Shown in pieces: positions 56,101 through 64,000 of a DNA stretch of 64,000 nt (its first letter is position 1; each line of letters starts with the position of its first letter). The notes beneath the pieces are model-generated. The model worked only from the letters and a program-made list of their open reading frames with translations. It ran no database searches and was not told the DNA's origin. The translations under genes and the position numbers were made by a program. The stretch is from positions 159,768 through 223,767 of the forward strand of contig JAMLIC010000010.1 in assembly GCA_023954375.1 (NCBI GenBank), given 5' to 3'. The stretch is from Planctomycetota bacterium. GTDB taxonomy: Bacteria > Planctomycetota > J058.

Positions 56101-57111
56101 TTGCACCCCGGCAAGCACTTCGGCGCGGTCGTGGCGGCCCTCCTGCTCGTCGCTCCCGCCTGTCGTGACGGGGCGCGCCGGAGCCGCGAGGCGCTCGTCG
56201 TCCTGGGCTCGGTCGACCTCTCGGGCTCCGAGGCGGGCGAGCTCGCGTTCGACCCGGGCAGGCGGGCGCTCTACGTCGCCGGCGGCTTCGGCCAGCTGGG
56301 CCTCCTGCGCGTCGACGTGTCCGACCCTGCCTCGCCGACGGCCCTCCCGTTCGCGTCGGGCTACGGGGCCGGCGTGGCCGTGGACGCGGCCACGGGGCGG
56401 GTGGCCACGACCGACGCGTACGGGGGGACGCTCGCGCTGTTCGAGCCGGGCGGCGCGCTCCTCACCCGGACCGCGCTGACCGGCTGCGGAGGGCTCTTCG
56501 CCGCCGGTCCGGGGCGCTTCGCCGTGAGCACGCAGTGCGTGGACCGGCTCACGGTCTGCGACGGGACGACCGGCGCGGTCCAGGTCGAGGTCCCGACCGC
56601 CGGTGTGGCCGGCGAGCTCGTCTTCAACGCCGCGACCGGCCGCTACTACCAGAACCGCACCCCGCGCGCGGGCGGCGCCGTCGAGGCGCTGGTCCTGACG
56701 CCAGGACCGGGCGGTGGCCTGGTCGCCAGCGACCTCGGCCTCCAGGGGCTCGTGGTCGCCGCCGACCCGGCGACGAACCGCGTGTTCCTGGTCGACCTGG
56801 CCGCGCCGTCCGCCGGCCTCGTGGCGCTCGACGGAGACACGCACGCCGTGGTCGCCCGGCCAGGGCTCGTGGACCGCGCGCGCGTCGCCGTCGCGGGCGC
56901 GGCCCGGCGGCTGTTCGTCAGCGGCGTGACGGACGACGTCGTTCGGCTGGTCGACGCCGACGCGCTCACGGTCGTGGACGCGGTCGACATGCTGGCCGCC
57001 ACCGGCCACGCCACGGCGAACAAGCCCATCGTGAGCGACGGCGAGCGCGCCTACGTGATCGGCCGCGCGGGCACCCACCAGCGCCTGTTCATCCTGGGCC
57101 GCCGCCGCTGA
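56101..57111 (+). CDS. beta-propeller lipoprotein
   Basis: 336 residues from TTG 56101, supported by GGAGG seven bases upstream. The lipobox LVAPAC follows immediately. The rest is a regular array of about six blades with ALYVAGG-, RVATTDAY-, and RVFLVDLA-type strands, as in YncE/NHL-type propellers. No enzyme motif is seen. It is divergent from a kinase whose sensor is also a propeller; the two outside domains could interact or bind the same ligand. Confidence 0.82.
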   Translation: MHPGKHFGAVVAALLLVAPACRDGARRSREALVVLGSVDLSGSEAGELAFDPGRRALYVAGGFGQLGLLRVDVSDPASPTALPFASGYGAGVAVDAATGRVATTDAYGGTLALFEPGGALLTRTALTGCGGLFAAGPGRFAVSTQCVDRLTVCDGTTGAVQVEVPTAGVAGELVFNAATGRYYQNRTPRAGGAVEALVLTPGPGGGLVASDLGLQGLVVAADPATNRVFLVDLAAPSAGLVALDGDTHAVVARPGLVDRARVAVAGAARRLFVSGVTDDVVRLVDADALTVVDAVDMLAATGHATANKPIVSDGERAYVIGRAGTHQRLFILGRRR

Positions 57112-57168
57112 CGGGCCTCGCCCCGGCCGGCCCTGGATGCCATGATCCCCCTCCCAGGAGGAGGCCCC

Positions 57169-58566
57169 ATGGCGAGCAAGCTCAAGCTGATCACGGGCGG
57201 CACGGTCGTGACCGCGTCGGACACCTTCGCGGCGGACGTGCTCATCGACGGCGCGCGCATCGCGGCGCTCCTCACCCCGGGGACGGGGCCGGCCGACGCC
57301 GAGCGGCTCGACGCGCAGGGCTGCCTGGTGATCCCGGGCGGCATCGATGCGCACACGCACCTCGACATGCCCTTCGGCGGGACGACCTCGGTCGACGACT
57401 TCGAGTCGGGCACGATCGCCGCGGCGCACGGCGGCACGACGACGATCATCGACTTCGCCATCCAGACGAAGGGCACCTCCCTCAAGCTGGCGCTCGACAC
57501 GTGGCACGCCAAGGCGGAGGGCAAGGCGGCGATCGACTACGGCTTCCACATGATCGCCACGGACGTGCCGCCGGCGGCGCTCTCCGAGATGGCCGACATC
57601 GTCCGCGAGGGCGTGACCAGCTTCAAGCTGTTCATGGCCTACCCCGGCGTGCTCCTCCTCGACGACCAGTCGATCTTCCGCGCCATGCTGCGGGCGGGCG
57701 AGATCGGCGCGCTGATCTGCATGCACGCCGAGACCGGGCTGCCGATCGACGTGCTCGTCGAGCGCGCCCTGGCGGAGGGCAAGACGGCGCCGATCTATCA
57801 CGCGCTCACCCGCCCCGAGGTGGCCGAGGCGACCGGCACCGAGCGGGCGATCGCCCTGGCCGAGATGGCCGACGTGCCCGTCTACATCGTCCACCTCTCG
57901 GCGCAGCGCGCGCTCGAGCGCGTCATGGAGGCGCGCGATCGCGGCCTGAACGTCTTCGCCGAGACCTGCCCGCAGTACCTGTTCCTCAGCGAGGACGACC
58001 TGCGCGGCACGCCCGACGACCCGTTCGAGGGCGCGAAGTACGTGTGCACCCCGCCGCTGCGGCCGAAGCACCACCACGAGCACCTGTGGCGCGGCCTGCG
58101 CACCTACGACCTGCAGGTCGTCTCGACCGACCACTGCCCGTTCTGCATGAAGGGGCAGAAGGAGCTGGGCAAGGACAGCTTCGCCAAGATCCCCAACGGC
58201 ATGCCGGGGATCGAGACGCGCCTGCACCTCCTCTACGAGGGCGTCCGCGAGGGCAAGCTGCCGCTGAACCGCTTCGTCGAGATCACCTCGACGGCGCCGG
58301 CGAAGATCTTCGGCCTCTACCCGCAGAAGGGCACGATCGCGGTCGGCTCCGACGCCGACGTCGTGATCTGGGACCCGGAGAAGCGGTTCTCGCTCGACAA
58401 GGAGAACCTGCACATGAAGGTCGACTACGCCGCCTTCCCGGGCAAGACGGTGATCGGCGCGCCGCGCACGGTGCTCTCGCGCGGCGAGGTGGTCGTCGAC
58501 GAGGGCACGTTCCTCGGCCGCGCGGGCCGCGGCAACTTCATCCGGCGCCGCACCTTCTCGCGCTGA
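57169..58566 (+). CDS. hydA: dihydropyrimidinase / D-hydantoinase
   Basis: 465 residues, ATG 57169 after GGAGGAGG. Binuclear-metal amidohydrolase motifs are complete: DAHTHLDMPFGG, carboxylated Lys in TSFKLFMAYPG, HAETG, VHLSAQ and STDHCPF. It hydrolyses dihydropyrimidines (or other cyclic ureides) in pyrimidine breakdown, probably in the cytoplasm. Neighbours are not pyrimidine genes, so substrate preference is open. A member of the phenylhydantoinase clade is equally possible. Confidence 0.93.
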   Translation: MASKLKLITGGTVVTASDTFAADVLIDGARIAALLTPGTGPADAERLDAQGCLVIPGGIDAHTHLDMPFGGTTSVDDFESGTIAAAHGGTTTIIDFAIQTKGTSLKLALDTWHAKAEGKAAIDYGFHMIATDVPPAALSEMADIVREGVTSFKLFMAYPGVLLLDDQSIFRAMLRAGEIGALICMHAETGLPIDVLVERALAEGKTAPIYHALTRPEVAEATGTERAIALAEMADVPVYIVHLSAQRALERVMEARDRGLNVFAETCPQYLFLSEDDLRGTPDDPFEGAKYVCTPPLRPKHHHEHLWRGLRTYDLQVVSTDHCPFCMKGQKELGKDSFAKIPNGMPGIETRLHLLYEGVREGKLPLNRFVEITSTAPAKIFGLYPQKGTIAVGSDADVVIWDPEKRFSLDKENLHMKVDYAAFPGKTVIGAPRTVLSRGEVVVDEGTFLGRAGRGNFIRRRTFSR

Positions 58567-58678
58567 CGTCGTCCTCCGCGGGACGGAGCTTGCGAGGCGG
58601 GCCAAACCGAATGCCGTTGCGTGAACGACCGCCTGCGTGAGCCCTCGCCGGCCGGAGCGTCCAAGGAGAGGAGGCCCG

Positions 58679-59329
58679 ATGACGCGCGAGGACGCAGAGG
58701 GCGCAGAGGGCGAGGCCCATCGAGAGACGATCGAGCGCGAGGCCGAGGCGCTCACGGCGGCGCTCCCGGACGAGGAGCGGGCCGCCGTCCGGGCTTCGAT
58801 CTTCGAGGCAGCCCGGTACGGCGCCGGCGGCGACCTGGGCACGGCCGCGCAGCGTCTCGACCAGGTCCGGCGTGCGCTCGTGGCCCGCGAGCACTTCCGC
58901 CGCTTCGACAACGACATCTGGGCGTTCGTCACGCTGGTCCATGCGATCCACCGGCTCTCTCCCGAGGCCGACCCACCGCCCACCTACCGCGTGCTGCTCG
59001 AGATGGCACCGAGGACGATGGAGTCCCTCACCCCCGCGCAGCGCACCTTCTGGTACGGCGCGTCGAACGCCGAGGTGGAGGTGCCTCTCCACGTCGTCCC
59101 GGTCTCGCCGCCGGCCGACCCGCAGCCCCCCGCCGACTCCGGCCTCGGGGCGGTCCTCGCCGTCGGCGGCCTGGCGGTCGTCCTCTACGTCTTGCACGAC
59201 ATGTGGGACGCAGGGCGCCTGGGGCGACTCGTCGCCGGTTCGCTGGCCGCCGGGCTGGGGGTCGCGCTCATCGTCGGAGCGGTGAACCTCATCGGGGTCC
59301 TGATCGAGCGCCTCCGCGGCAAGGAGTGA
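58679..59329 (+). CDS. small membrane protein of unknown function
   Basis: 216 residues from ATG 58679 with AGGAGAGGAGG upstream. A long charged cytoplasmic helix region (residues 1-130) is followed by two adjacent membrane helices (AVLAVGGLAVVLYVLHDMWD; LVAGSLAAGLGVALIVGAVN). It is not recognised. It stands between the hydantoinase and the PfpI genes on the same strand but with gaps of about 100 bp. Confidence 0.72.
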   Translation: MTREDAEGAEGEAHRETIEREAEALTAALPDEERAAVRASIFEAARYGAGGDLGTAAQRLDQVRRALVAREHFRRFDNDIWAFVTLVHAIHRLSPEADPPPTYRVLLEMAPRTMESLTPAQRTFWYGASNAEVEVPLHVVPVSPPADPQPPADSGLGAVLAVGGLAVVLYVLHDMWDAGRLGRLVAGSLAAGLGVALIVGAVNLIGVLIERLRGKE

Positions 59330-59421
59330 GGGTGAAGGGCGACGTGGACGCCGACACCCACCACCCGCCGGGGCGCCGTAGGCTGTTGGAGAGTGCGCGT
59401 CGGGGGGCCAGGAGCCGAGTC

Positions 59422-59994
59422 GTGGAGTTGCGAGGCAAGCGCGTCGCCGTCCTGGTGGGGAAGGACTTCGAGGAGTCGGAGGCGATCTACCCGATCTACC
59501 GCCTCAAGGAGGCCGGCGCCGAGGTGCTCGTCGCCGGCCACGACGCCGAGCCCCTCGAGGGCAAGCACGGCTACCCGCTGCAGGTCGAGCACACGTTCGA
59601 GGACCTCGACCCGGACGACCTCGACGGCGTGGTCCTGCCCGGCGGCTACGGCCCCGACCACGTGCGCCGCTCGAAGCCGGCCCTTCGGCTGGTGAAGGCC
59701 CTCGTCGACGACGGCAAGCTCGTCGCGGCGATCTGCCACGCCGGCTGGGTCCTGGCCTCGGCGGGCGTGCTGCGGGGGCGCGAGGCCACGAGCTTCGCCT
59801 CGATCAAGGACGACATGGAGGCGGCCGGCGCGCGCTGGCGCGACGAGGAGGTCGTCGTCGACGGCAACCTGGTCACCTCTCGCCACCCGGGCGACCTGCC
59901 GGCCTTCATGCGCGCCGTGGTCGCCGGCCTGAGCGAAGCGGCCAGGAAGCCTGCGGGTGGGCGCCGGCGCCGGGCCGTCGCGTCGCGGCGCTGA
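59422..59994 (+). CDS. DJ-1/PfpI family protein
   Basis: 190 residues, GTG 59422 with AGGAG eight bases upstream. The nucleophile-elbow Cys is in AAICHAGWVL and the Glu partner in KDFEESEA; the glutamine-amidotransferase fold shows in VVLPGGYGPDHVR. Members act as deglycases/glyoxalases or stress chaperones; YhbO-like by its motif. The C-terminus has a basic tail (GGRRRRAVASRR), unusual for the family, that may bind nucleic acid. Confidence 0.92.
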   Translation: MELRGKRVAVLVGKDFEESEAIYPIYRLKEAGAEVLVAGHDAEPLEGKHGYPLQVEHTFEDLDPDDLDGVVLPGGYGPDHVRRSKPALRLVKALVDDGKLVAAICHAGWVLASAGVLRGREATSFASIKDDMEAAGARWRDEEVVVDGNLVTSRHPGDLPAFMRAVVAGLSEAARKPAGGRRRRAVASRR

Positions 59995-60000
59995 CGTTCC

Positions 60001-60029
60001 TTGACGACCCGGCGGAAGGGCCGTAAGAT
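60001..60029 (+). promoter_or_regulatory. sigma70-like promoter of tRNA-Ala
   Basis: TTGACG (60001-60006), a 17-bp spacer and TAAGAT (60024-60029). It begins seven bases after the stop of the PfpI-family gene. A 7-bp hairpin follows in the leader (about 60040-60060). Confidence 0.75.
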
Positions 60030-60074
60030 TCGGCCTCTCCGCCGGGGACCTCTCCGGCGGTGCGTTGACAACCC

Positions 60075-60147
60075 GGGGGATTAGCTCAGTTGGGAGAGCG
60101 TTTGGATGGCATCCAAAAGGTCAGGGGTTCAAGTCCCCTATCCTCCA
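60075..60147 (+). tRNA. tRNA-Ala (anticodon GGC)
   Basis: Complete cloverleaf of 73 bases without encoded CCA. Acceptor GGGGGAT pairs with ATCCTCC, giving the alanine identity pair G3-U70. The D arm is GCTC/GAGC, the anticodon stem TTTGG/CCAAA with loop ATGGCAT (anticodon GGC at 60108-60110), and the T arm AGGGG/CCCCT with loop TTCAAGT. The discriminator is A. It is preceded by a sigma70 promoter and followed by a 9-bp hairpin, so it forms its own transcription unit. tRNA genes often serve as integration sites, but no integrase or repeat of the 3' end is nearby. Confidence 0.98.
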
Positions 60148-60155
60148 AAGTGACG

Positions 60156-60188
60156 GAAGGCCGGGGCCTGTAGCGGGTTCCGGCCTTC
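60156..60188 (+). terminator. hairpin after tRNA-Ala
   Basis: GAAGGCCGG (60156-60164) pairs with CCGGCCTTC (60180-60188). There is no T-run. Confidence 0.6.
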
Positions 60189-60230
60189 TGCACGTACGGG
60201 CGTCGGGACACCCGTGTGCGCGGACGGCGG

Positions 60231-60259
60231 TCGAAGCAGGCCGTTCGCGGGGGTAGAGT
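60231..60259 (+). promoter_or_regulatory. promoter-like boxes giving a leaderless start
   Basis: TCGAAG (60231-60236), 17 bp, TAGAGT (60254-60259). The -10 ends six bases before the GTG at 60266 and no ribosome site is present. Confidence 0.5.
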
Positions 60260-60265
60260 CGGCGC

Positions 60266-62116
60266 GTGTCCACCGCGCGCCCCGGCGTCCAGCACCCGCG
60301 CTGCCCCTTCTGCCACGAGGCCGTCCGCCCCGACCACACCAAGGCGGCGTGCGACGGGTGCATGGCCTGGCAGCACGGGGCCTGCTGGGACGACCACGGG
60401 CGGTGCGCGGCGTGCGAGGCGCCGCGCAAGCTCTTCCTCGCAGGCGCGGCCGTCCGGCGCCGGTCGTGGGCGCCCGCCGCCTTCGTCGCGGCGGCGGCGC
60501 TCGGCGCGCTGCTCGGCGCGTCGCTCGGCGGGCTCGCCGGCGACGGCGGCGCGCGGGGGCCCGCGCTGGCCATGGGCGGGATGCTGGGGTTCATCGTCGG
60601 CGCCGCGCTGGTGTCGCTCGTGGGCGAGTCGAGGGCGGCGCGCGTGACCGCCGCCGCCCTCGACGTCGAGGACCCGCCGGAGCTGGACGCCTGGGCGGTC
60701 GCCCGCGAGACGGAGCGCGCCGAGCGCGGCGATCCGCGCGCCATGCGGCGCGTCGGCGAGGCGCATCTCCGGGGCGTGGGGGCGCCGAAGGACGAGGGCG
60801 CGGCCCTGGGGTGGTTCCGCAGGGGCGCCGAGCGCGGCGACCTCTCGTGCGCCCTGGCCTGCGTGCGGCTCCTCGAGCGGCGCCCGGGGACGAAGGACCT
60901 CCCGCGCCCGCGCGAGGAGGCGGTGCGCTGGGCGAGGCAGGCTGCGGAGGCCGGCAGCGTCGACGCGATGATGCGCCTCGGTCTCCTCCTGGTCGACCGC
61001 TCCGTCGCCGGGGCGGACCCGCGCGAGGGGGCCCGGTGGCTGCGGGAGGCGGCGGAGCGGGGCGAGCGGACCGCCGCGGTCTCGTTCGCGTGGTGCCTCG
61101 AGCGCGGGCTGGGCGCGCCGAGCGACGAGCGCGAGGCGCTCTCCTGGTACCGCCGCGCGGCGACCGGCGGCTCGGCGGCCGCCATGGTGCACCTGGCCGC
61201 GCTCCTCGAGCGCGGCGTGGACGGCCCTCCGGACCTGACGGCGGCCGCCGCCTGGTACCGGCGGGCCGCGGCCCTGCGTCAGCCGCTGGCGGAGGCCGCC
61301 TGCGACGACCTCGACGACGCCGCCGACCGCCTCGACGACGACGCGCTCCCCCCGCTCGCCGCCGCCGACCGCGCCCGGGAGCTCGAGGAGCACCGGCTCG
61401 ATCAGGCGCACGTCCACGTCGTCCGGGCGCAGGCCGCCCTGGCGGACGGCGACCTCGTCGTCGCCGATCGGCAGGCCCTGCTCGCGCTCGGGCTCCTCGG
61501 CGACGGCGCGCCCGACGCCCACGCGCTGCGCGCGGCCGTGGCCGAGGCGCGGGGCGACCTCGAGGGGGCCCTCGCCGGCCGCCGTCGCGTGGCGGAGCTG
61601 CGGCCGGAGCAGGGGTGGTCGTGGCTGCACCAGGCCCGCCTCGAGGCGCTGCTCGGCCGGCGCGACGTCGCGCTGGACCTCCTGGCCCGCGGCGCGGCGT
61701 GCGGCGACGAGCCGGAGCCCGTGTGGCTCCGGCTCTGGCGCGTGGGCCTCGGCGCGCCGCCCGACGAGCTCGAGGCCGACGCGGCCGAGGAGGGGGCCTG
61801 GACGGCCCGCCTGGCGCGGCTCGTCCAGCGGCGCGCCGACCCCGACGCGCTGCTGCTCGAGGCGACCCGCGACGGGCCCCCGGGGCAGCGCCCCGACGAC
61901 GCGCGCTGCGAGGTGCTCGGGTTCGCCGGGCTCCTGGCCGACGTGGACGGCGACCTCGAGGCCGCGCGCGCCCGCTACGAGGCCTGCGTGGCGACCGACG
62001 CCGCCGACTTCGTCGAGCACGAGTGGGCGCGGCTGCGCCTCGCGCAGCTCGACCGCGCCGGCGCGGCCGCGCCGAGCCTGCGCGACCTCTTCGGCGCGGG
62101 CTCCGGTCGAGGGTGA
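60266..62116 (+). CDS. zinc-finger membrane protein with Sel1/TPR repeats
   Basis: 616 residues. Residues 10-55 hold a RING/PHD-like cysteine-histidine array (CPFCHEAVRPDH, CDGCMAWQHGACW, CAAC). Two membrane segments follow (APAAFVAAAALGALLGASLG and ALAMGGMLGFIVGAALVSLV). From about 145 there are six to eight Sel1-type repeats (MRRVGEAHLRGVGAP, ALGWFRRGAERGD, AVRWARQAAEAGSVDAMMRLG), and then a helical C-terminus. Sel1 repeats are protein-binding and are often linked to signalling. The zinc finger is on the side opposite to that of an extracellular domain, so this is likely an adaptor at the inner membrane. It is convergent with the next gene. Confidence 0.82.
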   Translation: MSTARPGVQHPRCPFCHEAVRPDHTKAACDGCMAWQHGACWDDHGRCAACEAPRKLFLAGAAVRRRSWAPAAFVAAAALGALLGASLGGLAGDGGARGPALAMGGMLGFIVGAALVSLVGESRAARVTAAALDVEDPPELDAWAVARETERAERGDPRAMRRVGEAHLRGVGAPKDEGAALGWFRRGAERGDLSCALACVRLLERRPGTKDLPRPREEAVRWARQAAEAGSVDAMMRLGLLLVDRSVAGADPREGARWLREAAERGERTAAVSFAWCLERGLGAPSDEREALSWYRRAATGGSAAAMVHLAALLERGVDGPPDLTAAAAWYRRAAALRQPLAEAACDDLDDAADRLDDDALPPLAAADRARELEEHRLDQAHVHVVRAQAALADGDLVVADRQALLALGLLGDGAPDAHALRAAVAEARGDLEGALAGRRRVAELRPEQGWSWLHQARLEALLGRRDVALDLLARGAACGDEPEPVWLRLWRVGLGAPPDELEADAAEEGAWTARLARLVQRRADPDALLLEATRDGPPGQRPDDARCEVLGFAGLLADVDGDLEAARARYEACVATDAADFVEHEWARLRLAQLDRAGAAAPSLRDLFGAGSGRG

Positions 62117-62125
62117 GGGACGTCC

Positions 62126-63763
62126 TCACCGCCCCTCCGGCACCTCGAAGATCAGGTACGAGTAGGCGATCGTCCCCACGGGGCGGCGGTCGCGCAGCCA
62201 CGCGAAGCGGTCGCCGTGCTCGACCCCCAGCGCGGCGTTGACCGAGATCACCACCGTCCCGGCCACCGGCGCGGGCGGGTCGAGGTGGACCGGGCGGCCG
62301 GCGAGGCGCTGCGCGGTGACCCACGCCAGCACCTCGTCGCGCGCCTGGCCGCGGTCGACGTTCGCGTCCCCGATGATCCGGTAGGTGCGCGAGCGGTCCC
62401 ACACCAGCTCGTTCACGTAGGGGAGGAGGTGGGGCGCGAACGACCCCACGCTGGCGAGCTGCCAGGCGACGAGCGCGGCCGCCAGCGCCTGCGCGCGACG
62501 CGTGCCGGTGGCCAGGCGGGCGAGGGCCACGCCGGCCGGGATGAGCAGGAGGGCGATCCCCGGCAGCAGGTAGCGGATCCCGATCTGCAGGCGGAACAGG
62601 AGCACGAAGTAGGCGAACAGCTCGAGGACGACCGCGCCGACGAGGACCGCGCCGGGAAGGTCGACCGGCCCGGGCGCGGCCCCCGGCGCGGCGCCCGGCC
62701 GCGCCGGGCCGCGGCCGAGCGCGCCGGCCGCCGCGAGGCCGAGGAGGACCATGAAGGGCAGCGGCAGCTTCACCGCGAGGACGACGGGGTAGTAGAGCGG
62801 CCGCCGCTGGCCGCCCCAGGTCGTCTCGCCGAGGAGGGTGATCGGGCCATCGTAGCGGGCGGCGTCCGCGGTCACCCAGTCCAGCCCGTCGAAGAAGTAG
62901 GACGAGAGCGGGAGGCCGACGTCCGGCACCACCGCCGCGAGCGCCGCCATGGGGGCGCTCTGCGGCGGGTCGGGCAGGCGGCCGGGGAGCCCCCGCAGGA
63001 GGTAGCCCAGGTCGATCACGACCACCGCCGCGACGACCGCCGCGGCCGCGAGCCCGAGCGCCCGGCCCGTCCCGGGCCACGCGGGCGCGTCCGGCCAGGC
63101 GCCGCGGCGCCGGGCGACCGCCAGCCCCGCCGCGCCCGCGGCCAGGCCGAGCACCACGTGGGCGGCGGTGTACTTGACCAGGAAGGCGAACCCCACCGCG
63201 GCGCCGAGCGCCGCGGCGCGCCCGACGGACGGCCGCCGCGCCGCCGCGAGCGCGGCGAGCACCAGCCACACGGTGGTCGTCGCGCACGGCACGTCGGTGG
63301 TCACGTAGCGCGCGTTCGCGAGCAGGTTCGGCTCGAGCGCCAGGAGGACCACGGCGGCCAGGCCCGCGAGGTCCCCCGCGAGCCGCCGGGCGAGCAGGAA
63401 CAGCCCCACCCCCAGCGCCAGCCCCGAGAGCACGGTGACGAGCCGGGCGAGGACGAGCGCGCGGCGCCCCGGCGCGGTGTAGCCGCCGCCCAGGTCGCGC
63501 CAGGCGGGGCCCAGGCCGGCCCGCTCGAGCGCGTAGGCCGGGGCCGCCTGGACCATGTTCCAGGGCATCTTCGAGTTCAGCCGCCAGTCGCGCGAGAAGT
63601 CGCCGCTGGCCAGGCCGCGGTGGCCGAACTCGAAGAAGTCCGCCTCGTCGTAGGTCTGGGACTCGCGCACGGCGCCCGGCAGCGCGAGGGCGAGGAACAG
63701 CCCCAGCGCGGCCACGACGCCGAGCGCCACCCGGGACCCGTGGCCTGCGGCGGAGGTCGTCAT
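62126..63763 (-). CDS. GT39/ArnT-like polytopic glycosyltransferase
   Basis: 545 residues from ATG 63763; a TTG at 63802 would only add a tail. It has about 11 membrane helices. The first loop has SQTYDEADFFEFGHRGL with the acidic pair typical of GT-C enzymes (ArnT, PMT), and ARYVTTDVPCATTTVW includes the second acidic residue. The soluble C-terminal domain carries RDEVLAWVTAQRLAGRPV. It transfers a sugar from a lipid carrier on the outer side of the inner membrane; substrate is unknown. It is the last gene of the window. Confidence 0.83.
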   Translation of the reverse strand: MTTSAAGHGSRVALGVVAALGLFLALALPGAVRESQTYDEADFFEFGHRGLASGDFSRDWRLNSKMPWNMVQAAPAYALERAGLGPAWRDLGGGYTAPGRRALVLARLVTVLSGLALGVGLFLLARRLAGDLAGLAAVVLLALEPNLLANARYVTTDVPCATTTVWLVLAALAAARRPSVGRAAALGAAVGFAFLVKYTAAHVVLGLAAGAAGLAVARRRGAWPDAPAWPGTGRALGLAAAAVVAAVVVIDLGYLLRGLPGRLPDPPQSAPMAALAAVVPDVGLPLSSYFFDGLDWVTADAARYDGPITLLGETTWGGQRRPLYYPVVLAVKLPLPFMVLLGLAAAGALGRGPARPGAAPGAAPGPVDLPGAVLVGAVVLELFAYFVLLFRLQIGIRYLLPGIALLLIPAGVALARLATGTRRAQALAAALVAWQLASVGSFAPHLLPYVNELVWDRSRTYRIIGDANVDRGQARDEVLAWVTAQRLAGRPVHLDPPAPVAGTVVISVNAALGVEHGDRFAWLRDRRPVGTIAYSYLIFEVPEGR

Positions 63764-63811
63764 TCCGGCCGCGACTCTGCCCGATCCCGGGACGCCCGAC
63801 AAGGCGCCCGT

Positions 63812-64000
63812 CCAGAGGCCCTCTCCGGGCGGGCCTCTGGTGGCACTTCAAGCTCGAACCAAGGGGGTTCGAGCTCGAAGTGCCACTACCTCTCGACTCG
63901 GAGCCGGCGTGCTGGGAGGACCCGCTGCGCGGGTCCTCCCACGCCTTCGCTCGCCATGCTCGGCGCGGCAAGCCGCACCTGCGCGTGGCTCGCGCCGAGC
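63812..64000. repeat. cluster of four strong inverted repeats at the right edge
   Basis: Hairpin 1: 63812-63840, 10 bp. Hairpin 2: 63840-63886, 21-base arms with one mismatch and a five-base loop. Hairpin 3: 63914-63940, 12 bp perfect with a three-base loop. Hairpin 4: 63958-64000, 10-bp arms ending at the window edge, probably continuing outward. They lie upstream of the glycosyltransferase gene; no gene is visible in 63764-64000. The pattern resembles a REP-like or attenuator element cut by the window end. Confidence 0.75.

Noticed and set aside
60065..60070. TTGACA just before the tRNA
   Set aside because: Ten bases before the mature 5' end is too close to act as a -35 for the tRNA, and no -10 follows at proper distance.

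Overview
This is 64 kb of very GC-rich bacterial chromosome (about three quarters G+C by eye, with almost every third codon position G or C) and about 94% coding. I count 42 protein genes, one of them partial at the left edge and one frameshifted, and one tRNA gene. Several features point to Planctomycetota: a HEAT-like/VWA protein, Ser/Thr kinases with extracytoplasmic sensor domains, a kinase co-transcribed with an ECF sigma factor, an FHA-GAF-SpoIIE phosphatase, a kinase fused to a formylglycine-generating-enzyme-like domain, and many lipoproteins. Myxococcota or another high-GC signalling-rich phylum cannot be excluded from this window alone. I see no phage, insertion sequence, integrase or CRISPR array.

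Left part (1-11000): the end of a VWA-domain gene and a MoxR/McrB-like AAA ATPase; a secreted coiled-coil protein built from 66-residue repeats; a Ser/Thr kinase; a frameshifted MGDG-synthase/UgtP-type glycosyltransferase; a secreted protein of unknown function; a 44-base run of G; an HNH endonuclease; signal peptidase I; and a calcineurin-like phosphoesterase.

11000-21100: housekeeping yidC and mnmE converge on two tandem NtrC-type sigma-54 activators. These lie downstream of a membrane protein, a tRNA-dihydrouridine synthase and a phosphatase, and most or all of this minus-strand group looks like one operon.

21200-33000: a large kinase/FGE-fold fusion protein, a membrane glycosyltransferase, and a five-gene TRAP transporter operon (small ORF, TatT, DctP, DctQ, DctM). 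In this operon DctM has gained a lipoprotein/IPT-like N-terminus and a periplasmic C-terminal domain.

33000-48500: a signalling block (Ser/Thr kinase with a TolB/CsgG-like sensor, two consecutive hybrid histidine kinases with their own HPt domains, a phosphoesterase), then mutS with a clear terminator, then a CAP-domain protein, a VOC protein and an SDR dehydrogenase.

48500-57100: an envelope-stress-like accessory region. It holds two lipoproteins (one a complete trypsin-like protease), a lipoprotein with a full C39-type cysteine-peptidase triad coupled to a Gly-rich zinc-knuckle membrane protein, and a kinase-ECF sigma operon divergent by only 52 bp from a beta-propeller lipoprotein. A 44-bp block is repeated upstream of two of these genes. 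This is the most system-like part of the window.

57100-64000: a hydantoinase/dihydropyrimidinase, a small membrane protein, a DJ-1/PfpI protein, tRNA-Ala(GGC) with its own promoter and terminator, a zinc-finger/Sel1 membrane protein, a second membrane glycosyltransferase, and a cluster of strong hairpins at the right edge. Transcription signals readable across the window are sigma70-like. Four genes have a -10 box only 6-7 nt before the start codon and no Shine-Dalgarno, so leaderless mRNAs are likely. Four-base GTGA/ATGA stop-start overlaps are common.
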